41,987 nt of DNA from Pseudomonas graminis. Lineage in GTDB: Bacteria > Pseudomonadota > Gammaproteobacteria > Pseudomonadales > Pseudomonadaceae. This document shows positions 8,451-16,552 of the stretch, one piece after another. The notes below the pieces were generated by a model. The model ran no database searches. It was not told where the DNA came from and saw only the letters and a program-made list of their open reading frames with translations. Position numbers and translations under genes: made by a program. Within the stretch, counting starts at the first letter, position 1; the number at the start of each line of letters is the position of its first letter. The stretch spans positions 1-41,987 of the forward strand of contig NZ_FOHW01000044.1 in assembly GCF_900111735.1 (NCBI RefSeq). The letters run 5' to 3'.

Positions 8451-9971
8451 ATGCGCTGGATCACCCGCCCCGGCTGGCCCGGTAACCTGCTGGCCATGGT
8501 GGCCGGCGCGTTGATTACCCTGGCCCTGGCACCGTTCGATATCTGGCCGCTGGCGATCCTCGCGCTGGTGGTTTTCTATCTCGGTCTGCGCGACCTCACA
8601 CCGCGCCAAGCCCTCTGGCGCGGGTGGTCATACGGGTTTGGCCTATTTGGCGGCGGTACCAGCTGGATTTACGTCAGCATCCACACCTATGGCGAGGCGC
8701 CGGTCTGGCTGGCGGCTTTCCTGATGGTGTTGTTCTGCGCGGCGGTGGCGTTTTTCTTCGCCCTGCCGGCGTGGATCTGGGCCCGCTGGATCCGCCGTAA
8801 CGAAGCGCCGCTGGCCGATTCACTGGCCTTTGCCGCTTTGTGGTTTGGCCAGGAGATGTTTCGCGGCTGGTTCCTCACCGGTTTCCCCTGGCTCTATTCC
8901 GGCTACAGCCAACTCGACGGGCCGCTCAAAGGGCTCGCTCCGCTGGGCGGCATGTGGCTGATCTCTTTTGTGCTCGCGCTGAGTGCCGCGTTGCTGTGCA
9001 ACCTGCCTCGTTTACGCACACGCGCGCCAAGGTTGGCGGCAGGCATTGTGTTGCTGATGGCGCCGTGGGTTGCCGGGCTGGCGCTGAAACATCACGCCTG
9101 GACCGAGCCTTCCGGCAAGCCGCTGACCGTCGCGGCCATGCAGGGCAACGTCGAGCAGAGCATGAAGTGGGACCCGGCGGCGCTCAACGCGCAACTCGCG
9201 CTGTACCGCGACATGACGTTCACCTCGAAAAAAGCTGACCTGATCATCTGGCCGGAAACGGCGGTGCCGGTGCTCAAGGAGTCGGTCGAAGGCTACCTGT
9301 CGATGATGGGCAAGTTTGCGGCCGAGCGCGATTCGGCCCTGATCACCGGCGTGCCGCTGCGTGAGAAAGGCACTCACGGGGAATACCGTTACTACAACGC
9401 CATCACCGTAACGGGCGAAGGCGATGGCACTTATCTGAAGCAGAAGCTGGTGCCGTTTGGTGAGTACGTGCCGTTGCAGGATCTGTTGCGTGGGCTGATT
9501 TCCTTTTTCAACCTGCCGATGTCCGATTTCGCGCGCGGGCCGTCAGGACAATCGCTGTTGCAGGCGAAGGGTTATGAGATCGCGCCGTTCATTTGTTATG
9601 AAGTGGTGTATCCGGAGTTCGCCGCAGGGCTTTCCGCGCAAAGCGATTTGCTGCTGACGGTGAGCAATGACACATGGTTCGGCACCTCGATCGGCCCGCT
9701 GCAGCACTTGCAGATGGCGCAGATGCGCGCACTGGAAGCCGGGCGCTGGATGATCCGCGCCACCAACAACGGCGTCAGCGCGCTGATCGACCCGTTCGGC
9801 GAAATCACCACCACCGTGCCGCAGTTCGAGCGCGCCGTGATGTACGGCGAAGTCACCCCAATGCAAAACCTCACGCCGTACCTGCACTGGCGCTCGTGGC
9901 CGTTGATCGTGCTGTCCCTGCTGTTGATAGGCTGGGCGTTCTTTGCGGGCAGGATGGCGAAAGCATTGTGA
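8451..9971 (+). CDS. lnt: Apolipoprotein N-acyltransferase Lnt
   Basis: Lnt adds the third acyl chain to the N-terminal cysteine of lipoproteins in the inner membrane, a step required for Lol-dependent export to the outer membrane. The 506-residue protein has about six to seven hydrophobic segments in the first 200 residues, then a periplasmic nitrilase-type domain (about 225-475). The catalytic triad is visible as the glutamate in LIIWPETAVP, the lysine in YLKQKLVPFGEYVP and the cysteine in IAPFICYEVVYPE. A C-terminal membrane helix ends the protein. AAGGAATGTAA precedes the ATG. It closes the ybeZ-ybeY-corC-lnt operon and is needed for the lipoproteins encoded elsewhere in this window (LptE, RlpA, MORN protein). 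Confidence 0.97.
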   Translation: MRWITRPGWPGNLLAMVAGALITLALAPFDIWPLAILALVVFYLGLRDLTPRQALWRGWSYGFGLFGGGTSWIYVSIHTYGEAPVWLAAFLMVLFCAAVAFFFALPAWIWARWIRRNEAPLADSLAFAALWFGQEMFRGWFLTGFPWLYSGYSQLDGPLKGLAPLGGMWLISFVLALSAALLCNLPRLRTRAPRLAAGIVLLMAPWVAGLALKHHAWTEPSGKPLTVAAMQGNVEQSMKWDPAALNAQLALYRDMTFTSKKADLIIWPETAVPVLKESVEGYLSMMGKFAAERDSALITGVPLREKGTHGEYRYYNAITVTGEGDGTYLKQKLVPFGEYVPLQDLLRGLISFFNLPMSDFARGPSGQSLLQAKGYEIAPFICYEVVYPEFAAGLSAQSDLLLTVSNDTWFGTSIGPLQHLQMAQMRALEAGRWMIRATNNGVSALIDPFGEITTTVPQFERAVMYGEVTPMQNLTPYLHWRSWPLIVLSLLLIGWAFFAGRMAKAL

Positions 9972-10055
9972 TACCTCGAGCGCAGCCAGCTACGCTGACT
10001 GCGCTCGGTCCCACAGTCGGCCTGCACCAGCCTGACTGAATGCACGCCGACCACT

Positions 10056-10413
10056 AGTGGGACCGGCTTCAGCCGGAAAGAGGCCCGCATGAACACCATC
10101 AAATATGCGGTGTGACACTCGACGCCTTCCCGGCTAAAGCCGGTCCCACCATTTTGAACCGCATCCAACCCCGCTGACTGCGCTCGGCCCCTCAATTGGG
10201 CAGCTCCAGCCTGACTGGATGCATGCAGTCTCACAATTGAGCTGCACCAGCCTGACTGACGCACGCGGACTATTAGTGGGACCGGCTTCAGCCGGGAAGA
10301 GGCCCGCATCAACACCATCAAATATGCGGTGTGACACCTGACGCCTTCCCGGCTAAAGCCGGTCCCACTAAGAGCACTCGGTGTGTCAGTGGGACAGCTA
10401 AAGGCAGTCCCAC
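10056..10413. repeat. REPIN array, left flank of the RAYT gene
   Basis: Two inverted pairs are present: arms at about 10056-10084 and 10124-10149, and at about 10275-10303 and 10343-10369. The plus arm reads GTGGGACCGGCTTCAGCCGG and the other arm is its inverse with TAAAG. Spacers are about 40 bases and share a CACCATCAAATATGCGGTGT core. The two REPINs are spaced 219 bases apart. Flanking CAGCCTGACTGAATGCA stretches recur. A degenerate copy (GTGGGAC ... GTCCCAC) lies at 10387-10413, overlapping the 3' end of the RAYT gene. Apart from that overlap, the gap between lnt and the RAYT gene holds only these repeats. Confidence 0.9.
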
Positions 10414-10874
10414 TCAAGCATCCATTCGCAGTCCCACAGTGGATAGTCTCCCGGGCGCATCACTAACCCTGCCCGGATTGGGTTGTTGATGACATAGCGA
10501 GCCATTTCAACGAGGTCCTCATCGGACCTGACCCCATGATCGTGATAACCCTTCTGCCATGTCATTTTCTTTGCACCATGTGCCTTGTTCACTGCGAATG
10601 AGGTTCTGCCCTTCAGAGTTTGCATGAGCGCAGGTAGCGATCCTGACTTGAGTTCAAAAAGCCAATGCAGATGATCAGGCATGACCACCCAGGCCAATGA
10701 GTGCGCGACGCCTGAGTCGTGCAGACGTTTCATCTCCTTAACCACCAGGCGACCGGTCTGAACATCACTGAATAGAGGGCTGCGATCCTTTACTACAGAG
10801 GTAACGAGATAGACGTTTCCCTGTTGGGAATATCGACCGATACGCAAAGACCGTTCATGTTTGCTTCCATGCAT
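10398..10874 (-). CDS. REP-associated tyrosine transposase (RAYT, Y1/HUH family)
   Basis: RAYTs are single-copy, vertically inherited relatives of IS200/IS605 transposases that are thought to mobilise or maintain REP/REPIN sequences. The 158-residue protein shows the family features: GRYSQQGNVYLVTS near the N-terminus, the HUH-type metal motif HLH at residues 68-70 (MPDHLHWLF), the WQKGYHDHGV segment, and the catalytic tyrosine Y127 in EMARYVINNPIRAGL. Family length is normal and no frameshift is seen, so it may be active. Both flanks are filled with REPINs of one type, the expected partner arrangement. The last codons (EWDCL and stop) lie in a degenerate REP. Confidence 0.93.
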   Translation of the reverse strand: MHGSKHERSLRIGRYSQQGNVYLVTSVVKDRSPLFSDVQTGRLVVKEMKRLHDSGVAHSLAWVVMPDHLHWLFELKSGSLPALMQTLKGRTSFAVNKAHGAKKMTWQKGYHDHGVRSDEDLVEMARYVINNPIRAGLVMRPGDYPLWDCEWMLEWDCL

Positions 10875-10977
10875 TTCGCCGCTCTCCCTCGCTGTGAACG
10901 CGAACAGTAAAAGCAGTGAACCGCTTTACCTATAGCGACTGGGTATCGAGAGATTTCTGGTAAATGAGGACGTCCTA

Positions 10978-11626
10978 GGGAAGAGGCTAGTTTGGGGACC
11001 ATCAGATTTGCGGTGTGACACACGACGCCTTCCCGGCTAAAGCCGGTCCCACAATTAAATCGCAGCCAGTCCCGCTGACTTAGTCAGGTCCCACCATTGA
11101 GCAGCACCCGCCTGACTGAATGCACGCGGACCATTAGTGGGACCGGCTTCAGCCGGGAAGAGGCCATCATGAACACCATCACATTTGCGGTGTGACACCT
11201 GACGCTTTCCCGGCTAAAGCCGGTCCCACAATTTAAACCGCAGCAGATCGCGCTGACTTAGTCAGGTCCCACCATTGAGCAGCACCCGCCCGACTGAATG
11301 CACGCGGACCATTAGTGGGACCGGCTTCAGCCGGGAAGAGGCCCTTTTGAACACCATCAGATATGCGGTGTGACACCCGACGCTTTCCCGGCTGAAGCCG
11401 GTCCCACTATAAAACCGCAGCCAGTCCCACTTGCTGCATACGACCCTACAATTGGGCAGCACCGGTCTGACTGGATGCATGCAGTCTCACAATTGAGTTG
11501 CTCCAGCCTGACTGAACGCATGCGGTCTATTAGTGGGACCGGCTTCAGCCGGGAAGAGGCCATCATGAACACCATCAGATTTGCGGTGTGACACCTGACG
11601 CCTTCCCGGCTAAAGCCGGTCCCACT
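10978..11626. repeat. REPIN array, right flank of the RAYT gene
   Basis: A REPIN whose left arm is reduced to GGGAAGAGGC (about 10979-10988) keeps its right arm at 11027-11052. Full REPINs follow with arms at about 11136-11164/11203-11229, 11314-11342/11382-11408 and 11532-11560/11600-11626. Spacing between successive left arms is 178 and 218 bases. The 178-base unit is a near-identical tandem repeat containing CCTGACTGAATGCACGCGGA between REPINs. The 218-base unit carries about 40 extra bases and matches the 219-base period left of the RAYT gene. No gene is supported between 10875 and 11690; short open frames there are repeat-encoded. Confidence 0.88.
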
Positions 11627-11690
11627 AACAGCGCGCGCGGTGTCAGGGGGTACGCGCGTTGACAGCGGGTCCCGAAGCCTGCTGCTCAGG

Positions 11691-12452
11691 TCATCGATAA
11701 AACAACCGATACCCCACCAGCCCCGCCGCTTCATTGATCAATTGCCCGTTCTGCCACACTGCCCTCGCCTCCGGCGTCCAGCCACCGAACGGGCGGGCGT
11801 TGTCTACGCTCAGGAATCCCACTGGCGCCGGAACAACGCTGAACCCGGCCTTCTCAAAACTCCAGACCGAACGCGGCATGTGCCAGGCCTGGGTCACCAC
11901 AACCACGCGCTTGATGCCCTGGGGCAACAAGATCGCGGCTGTCATGTTGGCGTTCTCCCAGGTCGTGCGGCTTTCACCTTCCTGCCAACGGACATTCACA
12001 CCAAAATCGGCGCGCAGGGAGTCAGCCATGATCGCCGCCTCGCTGGGTGGCTCGCCGTAATGCAGCCCGCCCGTTGTGAGGATCGGCAGACCCGACGCTT
12101 TCGACAAACGCGCGGCATACCTCATGCGCTCCAGCGCAACGCCCGTGGGAATATCAGTGCCCCAGCTCGGGTCATTGCGTTCGCGGCCGGAACCGAGAAT
12201 TACGATGGCATCGGCACGCTGGGCCAACGTCGCCCACTCGCTTTGCGGCAGCGGCGGGATACTTTCGATGCCCCTCGCCGACCACTCCACCACGATCGGC
12301 AGACTCATCGCCGTCATGCCGCCAACGCCGATCACAAACAGCACCCGCGCCAACACCGGCCGGCGATTTCTCAACCACCAGGCCAGCACGAGTAACAACA
12401 GGAAAAGGCCCGGAGGCAGCAGCAGGTTTTTGATGAAATAACGAAAGGGCAT
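11691..12452 (-). CDS. YdcF/ElyC/SanA-type membrane protein (DUF218)
   Basis: The 253-residue protein has two N-terminal membrane helices (about 8-28, LPPGLFLLLLVLAWWL, and 35-55) followed by a DUF218 domain (about 75-235). The domain shows ADAIVILGSGRERND, LPILTTGGLHYGE, the ESRTTWENA motif and VVVVTQAWHMPRS. DUF218 proteins such as E. coli ElyC and SanA act at the inner membrane in envelope integrity and lipid-carrier-related processes; the exact reaction of this member is not known. ATG 12452 (MPFRYFIKN) is preferred over a start 36 bases upstream because it begins directly before the first helix. It is transcribed away from leuS. Confidence 0.85.
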   Translation of the reverse strand: MPFRYFIKNLLLPPGLFLLLLVLAWWLRNRRPVLARVLFVIGVGGMTAMSLPIVVEWSARGIESIPPLPQSEWATLAQRADAIVILGSGRERNDPSWGTDIPTGVALERMRYAARLSKASGLPILTTGGLHYGEPPSEAAIMADSLRADFGVNVRWQEGESRTTWENANMTAAILLPQGIKRVVVVTQAWHMPRSVWSFEKAGFSVVPAPVGFLSVDNARPFGGWTPEARAVWQNGQLINEAAGLVGYRLFYR

Positions 12453-12537
12453 CGGGCATCTCCAAAGATGCCCGAAGCCTAGAAGCAATGACGCTAAGCA
12501 GCAATGCTCGATTGGCCGGGGTCAGCCCCCGCAGAAG

Positions 12538-12909
12538 TTAACGCTTGAAATGTTTGGTGGAACTGTAGCGACTCAACTTTGCCGACACCTTGGCTCGGCG
12601 CTGATCCTTGAGCCAGATGACATTGGCTTGGGGATGCGGCGCTCGCATCGACTCGGAAGGCTCCCGTGAGGTGCTGGAACGTCCCCTCGTGACGATCGGA
12701 GAATCTTCTTTGAAAACGACTTCGGTTCTACCCAGATAGGCCTCGATCAACTGAAACTCGGCGTGACTCAAACCACGCAGTTCAAGCTCGGCAGGTGACT
12801 CGTTTCGAAGTCGCACCGCTGTTTTTGCTGTGTCCAGAGCCAGGCCCAGACGATCGATCAGACGGTCATACACATCAGGTTGCTCTACTTCATGCTGCAG
12901 CTCTGCCAT
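12538..12909 (-). CDS. Small hypothetical protein next to leuS, possibly a degenerate DUF1451-type protein
   Basis: The product is 123 residues with no cysteine, signal peptide or membrane segment. Residues 13-60 (VYDRLIDRLGLALDTAKTAV, then ESPAELELRGLSHAEFQLIE and AYLGRTEV) are predicted helical. From memory they resemble the N-terminal helices of the zinc-ribbon DUF1451/YbeL proteins commonly found beside leuS. The second half is basic and low in complexity (KDQRRAKVSAKLSRYSSTKH) and lacks any CxxC zinc ribbon. A good ribosome binding site (GAGGTGAGCGG) precedes ATG 12909, so the gene is probably expressed. It may be a truncated or re-ended family member; the family link is a tentative inference. 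Confidence 0.6.
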   Translation of the reverse strand: MAELQHEVEQPDVYDRLIDRLGLALDTAKTAVRLRNESPAELELRGLSHAEFQLIEAYLGRTEVVFKEDSPIVTRGRSSTSREPSESMRAPHPQANVIWLKDQRRAKVSAKLSRYSSTKHFKR

Positions 12910-13209
12910 CCGCTCACCTCACTGAAGATAAACACTTACCCCCGTCAGTGAGCTTAGCGCCACTGCAAAAACCGGCGCGATGCCGCGACCAACGGCGGAT
13001 GCCGCAGATGCCGAGTCTTGAGCACGCAATCAGGGTTTCCCTCGGCTTGGTAGCCTCATGTATGCTACGGCGCTTCCTGTAAATCCACTTCCGCCCAACC
13101 GGGCATGGATGCATCGCAATGCAGACGGCCTCGTCTGGCATGCGAAGGCCTCCTGATCCGGTCACGCCGAGAAGCGGTCAAGGGTCACTCATTTCAGCCA
13201 AAAGTAGCC
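12910..13209. other. Intergenic region before leuS
   Basis: These 300 bases separate the divergent small hypothetical gene from leuS. A possible -10 hexamer TATGCT is at 13061-13066 but no convincing -35 is placed before it. That would give a leuS leader of about 135 bases. No T-box, leader peptide with leucine codons or attenuator hairpin was recognised. Short open frames here (for example the in-frame extension of leuS from 13105) have no family support. Confidence 0.4.
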
Positions 13210-15816
13210 ATGCACGAACTCTACCAGCCCCGCGAAATCGAAGCCGCCGCCCAGACCTTCTGGGACGAGCAAAAGTCTTTTGAAGTCAGTGAACAGCCAG
13301 GCAAGGACACCTTCTACTGCCTGTCGATGTTCCCTTACCCCAGCGGCAAGCTACACATGGGTCACGTGCGCAACTACACCATCGGCGACGTGATCGCCCG
13401 CTATCAGCGCATGCAAGGCAAAAACGTGCTGCAGCCAATGGGCTGGGACGCGTTCGGCATGCCGGCGGAAAACGCCGCGATGAAGAACAACGTCGCCCCC
13501 GCCAAGTGGACCTACGAAAACATCGCCTACATGAAGAACCAGCTCAAGAGCCTGGGTCTGGCGATCGACTGGTCCCGCGAAATCACCACCTGCAAACCCG
13601 ATTACTACCGCTGGGAACAATGGCTGTTCACTCGCCTGTTCGAAAAAGGCGTGATCTACCGCAAGAACGGCACCGTGAACTGGGACCCGGTCGACCAGAC
13701 CGTTCTGGCCAACGAGCAAGTCATCGACGGGCGCGGCTGGCGTTCGGGCGCGGTGATCGAAAAGCGCGAAATTCCGATGTACTACTTCAAGATCACCGCC
13801 TACGCGGATGAGCTGCTGGAGAGCCTCGACGAGTTGCCGGGCTGGCCTGAACAGGTCAAGACCATGCAGCGCAACTGGATCGGCAAATCCCGTGGCATGG
13901 AAGTGCAGTTCCCGTACGACCAGGCGTCCATCGGCGAAGCCGGCACCCTGAAAGTCTTTACCACTCGCCCCGACACGCTGATGGGCGCGACCTACGTCGC
14001 CGTTGCCGCCGAGCACCCGCTGGCAACCCTGGCTGCGCAGAACAATCCCGAACTGCAAGCGTTCATCAACGAATGCAAAAGCGGCAGCGTGGCCGAAGCC
14101 GACGTGGCCACCCAGGAAAAGAAAGGCCTGCCGACCTCGCTGTTCGTCGAGCACCCGCTGACCGGCGAGAAGCTGCCGGTGTGGGTCGCCAACTACGTGC
14201 TGATGCATTACGGCGACGGCGCGGTCATGGCCGTTCCTGCACACGACGAACGTGATTTCGAGTTCGCCACCAAGTACAGCCTGCCGATCAAAGCCGTTGT
14301 ACGCACCAGCGCGGGCGATGAAACCCCTGCGCCCTGGCAGGACGCGTACGGCGAGCACGGCCAACTGATCAACTCCGGCGAGTTCGACGGGCTGGATTTC
14401 GCGGGTGCTTTCGATGCGATGGAAGCCGCGCTGCTCAAGAAAGAACTGGGCAACTCACGCACCCAGTTCCGTCTGCGCGACTGGGGCATCAGCCGCCAGC
14501 GCTACTGGGGCTGCCCGATCCCGATCATCCACTGCGACACGTGCGGCGACGTGCCTGTCCCGGAAGATCAACTGCCGGTCAAGCTGCCTGAAGACGTGGT
14601 ACCGGACGGCGCGGGCTCACCGCTGGCGCGCATGCCCGAGTTCTACGAATGCAGCTGCCCGACCTGCGGCGCACCGGCCAAGCGCGAAACCGACACCATG
14701 GACACCTTCGTCGAGTCCTCGTGGTATTTCGCCCGCTATGCCTCGCCTCACTACGAAGGCGGCATGGTCGACCCGAAAGCCGCGAATCACTGGCTGCCGG
14801 TTGATCAGTACATCGGCGGTATCGAACACGCGATCCTGCACCTGCTGTACGCGCGCTTCTTCCACAAGCTGATGCGCGACGAAGGCCTGGTGAGCTCCAA
14901 CGAGCCGTTCAAGAACCTGTTGACCCAAGGCATGGTCGTGGCCGAGACGTTCTATCGTCTGGAAGCCAACGGCAGCAAAACCTGGTTCAACCCGGCGGAC
15001 GTCGAGTTCGAGCGGGACAGCAAAGCCAAGATCATCGGCGCCAAACTGATTGCCGATGGCCAGCCGGTTGAAATCGGCGGCATCGAAAAGATGGCGAAAT
15101 CGAAGAACAACGGCGTCGACCCTCAGTCGATGATCGACCAGTACGGCGCAGACACCTGCCGCCTGTTCATGATGTTCGCCTCGCCGCCTGACATGAGCCT
15201 GGAATGGTCTGACTCCGGCGTCGAAGGCTCGCACCGCTTCCTCAAGCGCGTCTGGCGCCTGGCTCAGGCCCACGTGACGGCGGGCGCTGCAAGCGCTCTG
15301 GACAAAACCGCGCTGAACGACGACCAGAAGGCCATTCGCCGCTCGATCCACCTGGCTATCAAGCAGGCCGGTCAGGACGTCGGGCAGCATCACAAATTCA
15401 ACACCGCCATCGCACAAGTGATGACGCTGATGAACGTGCTGGAAAAAGCACCGCAGGTTTCGGCCCAGGACCGCGCGCTGTTGCAGGAAGGTCTGGAGAC
15501 GGTCGCGCTGCTGCTGGCCCCGATCACCCCGCACATCAGCCACGAACTGTGGGCTGCACTCGGCCACTCCGGCCCGATCATCGACGCCGGCTGGCCTGTG
15601 GTCGATGACTCGGCACTGGTGCAGGACACGTTGCAGCTGGTGATTCAGGTCAACGGCAAACTGCGTGGTCACATCGAGATGCCCGCCAGCGCCACCCGCG
15701 AGGAAGTCGAGGCAGCTGCACGGATCAACGAAAACGTCCTGCGTTTCATCGACGGTCTGACGATCCGCAAGGTCATCGTAGTGCCGGGCAAACTGGTTAA
15801 TATCGTCGCCAGCTAA
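13210..15816 (+). CDS. leuS: Leucyl-tRNA synthetase
   Basis: LeuRS charges tRNA-Leu. The 868-residue class-I synthetase has the HIGH-type motif in PYPSGKLHMGHVRNY around residue 42-56. The CP1 editing domain spans roughly 225-420 and includes FTTRPDTLMGATYVAVA and the HDERDFEFA region. The KMSKS-type loop is EKMAKSKNNGVDP near residue 620, and a C-terminal anticodon/tRNA domain follows. Cysteine pairs (CDTCG and CSCPTCG) lie in the zinc-like insertion. The N-terminus MHELYQPREIEAAAQTFWDE is typical, so ATG 13210 is preferred over an in-frame ATG at 13105. It leads a leuS-lptE-holA group. Confidence 0.98.
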   Translation: MHELYQPREIEAAAQTFWDEQKSFEVSEQPGKDTFYCLSMFPYPSGKLHMGHVRNYTIGDVIARYQRMQGKNVLQPMGWDAFGMPAENAAMKNNVAPAKWTYENIAYMKNQLKSLGLAIDWSREITTCKPDYYRWEQWLFTRLFEKGVIYRKNGTVNWDPVDQTVLANEQVIDGRGWRSGAVIEKREIPMYYFKITAYADELLESLDELPGWPEQVKTMQRNWIGKSRGMEVQFPYDQASIGEAGTLKVFTTRPDTLMGATYVAVAAEHPLATLAAQNNPELQAFINECKSGSVAEADVATQEKKGLPTSLFVEHPLTGEKLPVWVANYVLMHYGDGAVMAVPAHDERDFEFATKYSLPIKAVVRTSAGDETPAPWQDAYGEHGQLINSGEFDGLDFAGAFDAMEAALLKKELGNSRTQFRLRDWGISRQRYWGCPIPIIHCDTCGDVPVPEDQLPVKLPEDVVPDGAGSPLARMPEFYECSCPTCGAPAKRETDTMDTFVESSWYFARYASPHYEGGMVDPKAANHWLPVDQYIGGIEHAILHLLYARFFHKLMRDEGLVSSNEPFKNLLTQGMVVAETFYRLEANGSKTWFNPADVEFERDSKAKIIGAKLIADGQPVEIGGIEKMAKSKNNGVDPQSMIDQYGADTCRLFMMFASPPDMSLEWSDSGVEGSHRFLKRVWRLAQAHVTAGAASALDKTALNDDQKAIRRSIHLAIKQAGQDVGQHHKFNTAIAQVMTLMNVLEKAPQVSAQDRALLQEGLETVALLLAPITPHISHELWAALGHSGPIIDAGWPVVDDSALVQDTLQLVIQVNGKLRGHIEMPASATREEVEAAARINENVLRFIDGLTIRKVIVVPGKLVNIVAS

Positions 15817-15827
15817 CGCAATCATCG

Positions 15828-15880
15828 GGCGCCTGCAGGCAGGCGCCGCATCAATTTCAAGAACCCGGGATGCCGGGTTC
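15828..15880 (+). terminator. Two consecutive 8-bp hairpins between leuS and lptE
   Basis: GGCGCCTG/CAGGCGCC (15828-15835 and 15840-15847, CAGG loop) is followed by GAACCCGG/CCGGGTTC (15861-15868 and 15873-15880, GATG loop). Both are perfect 8-bp stems with 4-base loops. Neither has a proper T-tract, so they may be partial terminators or processing/stability elements rather than a full stop. Confidence 0.5.
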
Positions 15881-15904
15881 TAACGGATTCAAGGGAGCAA
15901 CAAG

Positions 15905-16510
15905 ATGATCAAACGCAATCTGCTGGTAATGGGACTCGCGGTTCTGCTGAGCGCCTGCGGTTTCCAGCTGCGCGGCACTGGCACCAATGCCCTGTCGATC
16001 AAGGAACTGGACGTGAGCGCGCGCGACGCCTACGGCGACGTTGTCACCCAGCTGCGTCAGACCCTGACCAACAGCGGCGTGCACGTCTACACCGGTGCGC
16101 AGTACAAGCTGTTCATCGCCCGTGAAGACGAGACTCAACGCACCGCCAGCTACGCAGGTTCCGGCCGCTCCGCCGAATACGAGCTGACCACCGTGCTCAA
16201 GTACGAAATCCACGGCAGTAAAGACGTTCTGCTGCTCGACGACTCCGTTCAGTCGCAGAAGATCTTCGTCCATGACGGCAACAACCTGATCGGTTCTGAC
16301 CAGGAAGCCGATCAGATCCGCAAGGAAATGCGCACTGACCTCGTGCAGAAAGTGCTGGCACGTCTGCAGCAGCTGACACCTCAGCGCCTTGACGAGATGC
16401 AGGCCAAAGCCGACGCCGCCGCCCGCGCCCAGGCGGATGCCGAAGCCGCGGCTCAGCGCATTCGCGACGAGACGCCACAGCAGTCGCCTATCGAAATCCC
16501 GTCCAAGTGA
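15905..16510 (+). CDS. lptE: LPS-assembly lipoprotein LptE
   Basis: LptE is the outer-membrane lipoprotein that plugs the LptD barrel and helps insert LPS into the outer leaflet. The 201-residue precursor has a lipoprotein signal peptide with lipobox LSAC, making Cys18 the lipidated residue, followed by the typical GFQLRGTG start. The body keeps the LptE alpha/beta pattern; the tail after about residue 160 is a charged alanine-rich helix (AKADAAARAQADAEAAAQRI). AAGGGAG precedes the ATG. It sits between leuS and holA, the conserved arrangement in gamma-proteobacteria. Confidence 0.95.
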   Translation: MIKRNLLVMGLAVLLSACGFQLRGTGTNALSIKELDVSARDAYGDVVTQLRQTLTNSGVHVYTGAQYKLFIAREDETQRTASYAGSGRSAEYELTTVLKYEIHGSKDVLLLDDSVQSQKIFVHDGNNLIGSDQEADQIRKEMRTDLVQKVLARLQQLTPQRLDEMQAKADAAARAQADAEAAAQRIRDETPQQSPIEIPSK

Positions 16511-16552
16511 CGGCATCGGGGCCGGTTCGCCGGCCCTGATCTTTTCTGACCC

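Noticed and set aside
9985..11640. Possible CRISPR array because of regular repeats
   Set aside because: Repeats are palindromic REP pairs with conserved, not unique, spacers, periods of 178-219 bases, and no cas genes; a RAYT gene explains them.
12910..13209. Possible T-box or attenuator before leuS
   Set aside because: No T-box sequence, leucine-rich leader peptide or terminator/antiterminator pair was seen; T-boxes are also rare outside Gram-positives.
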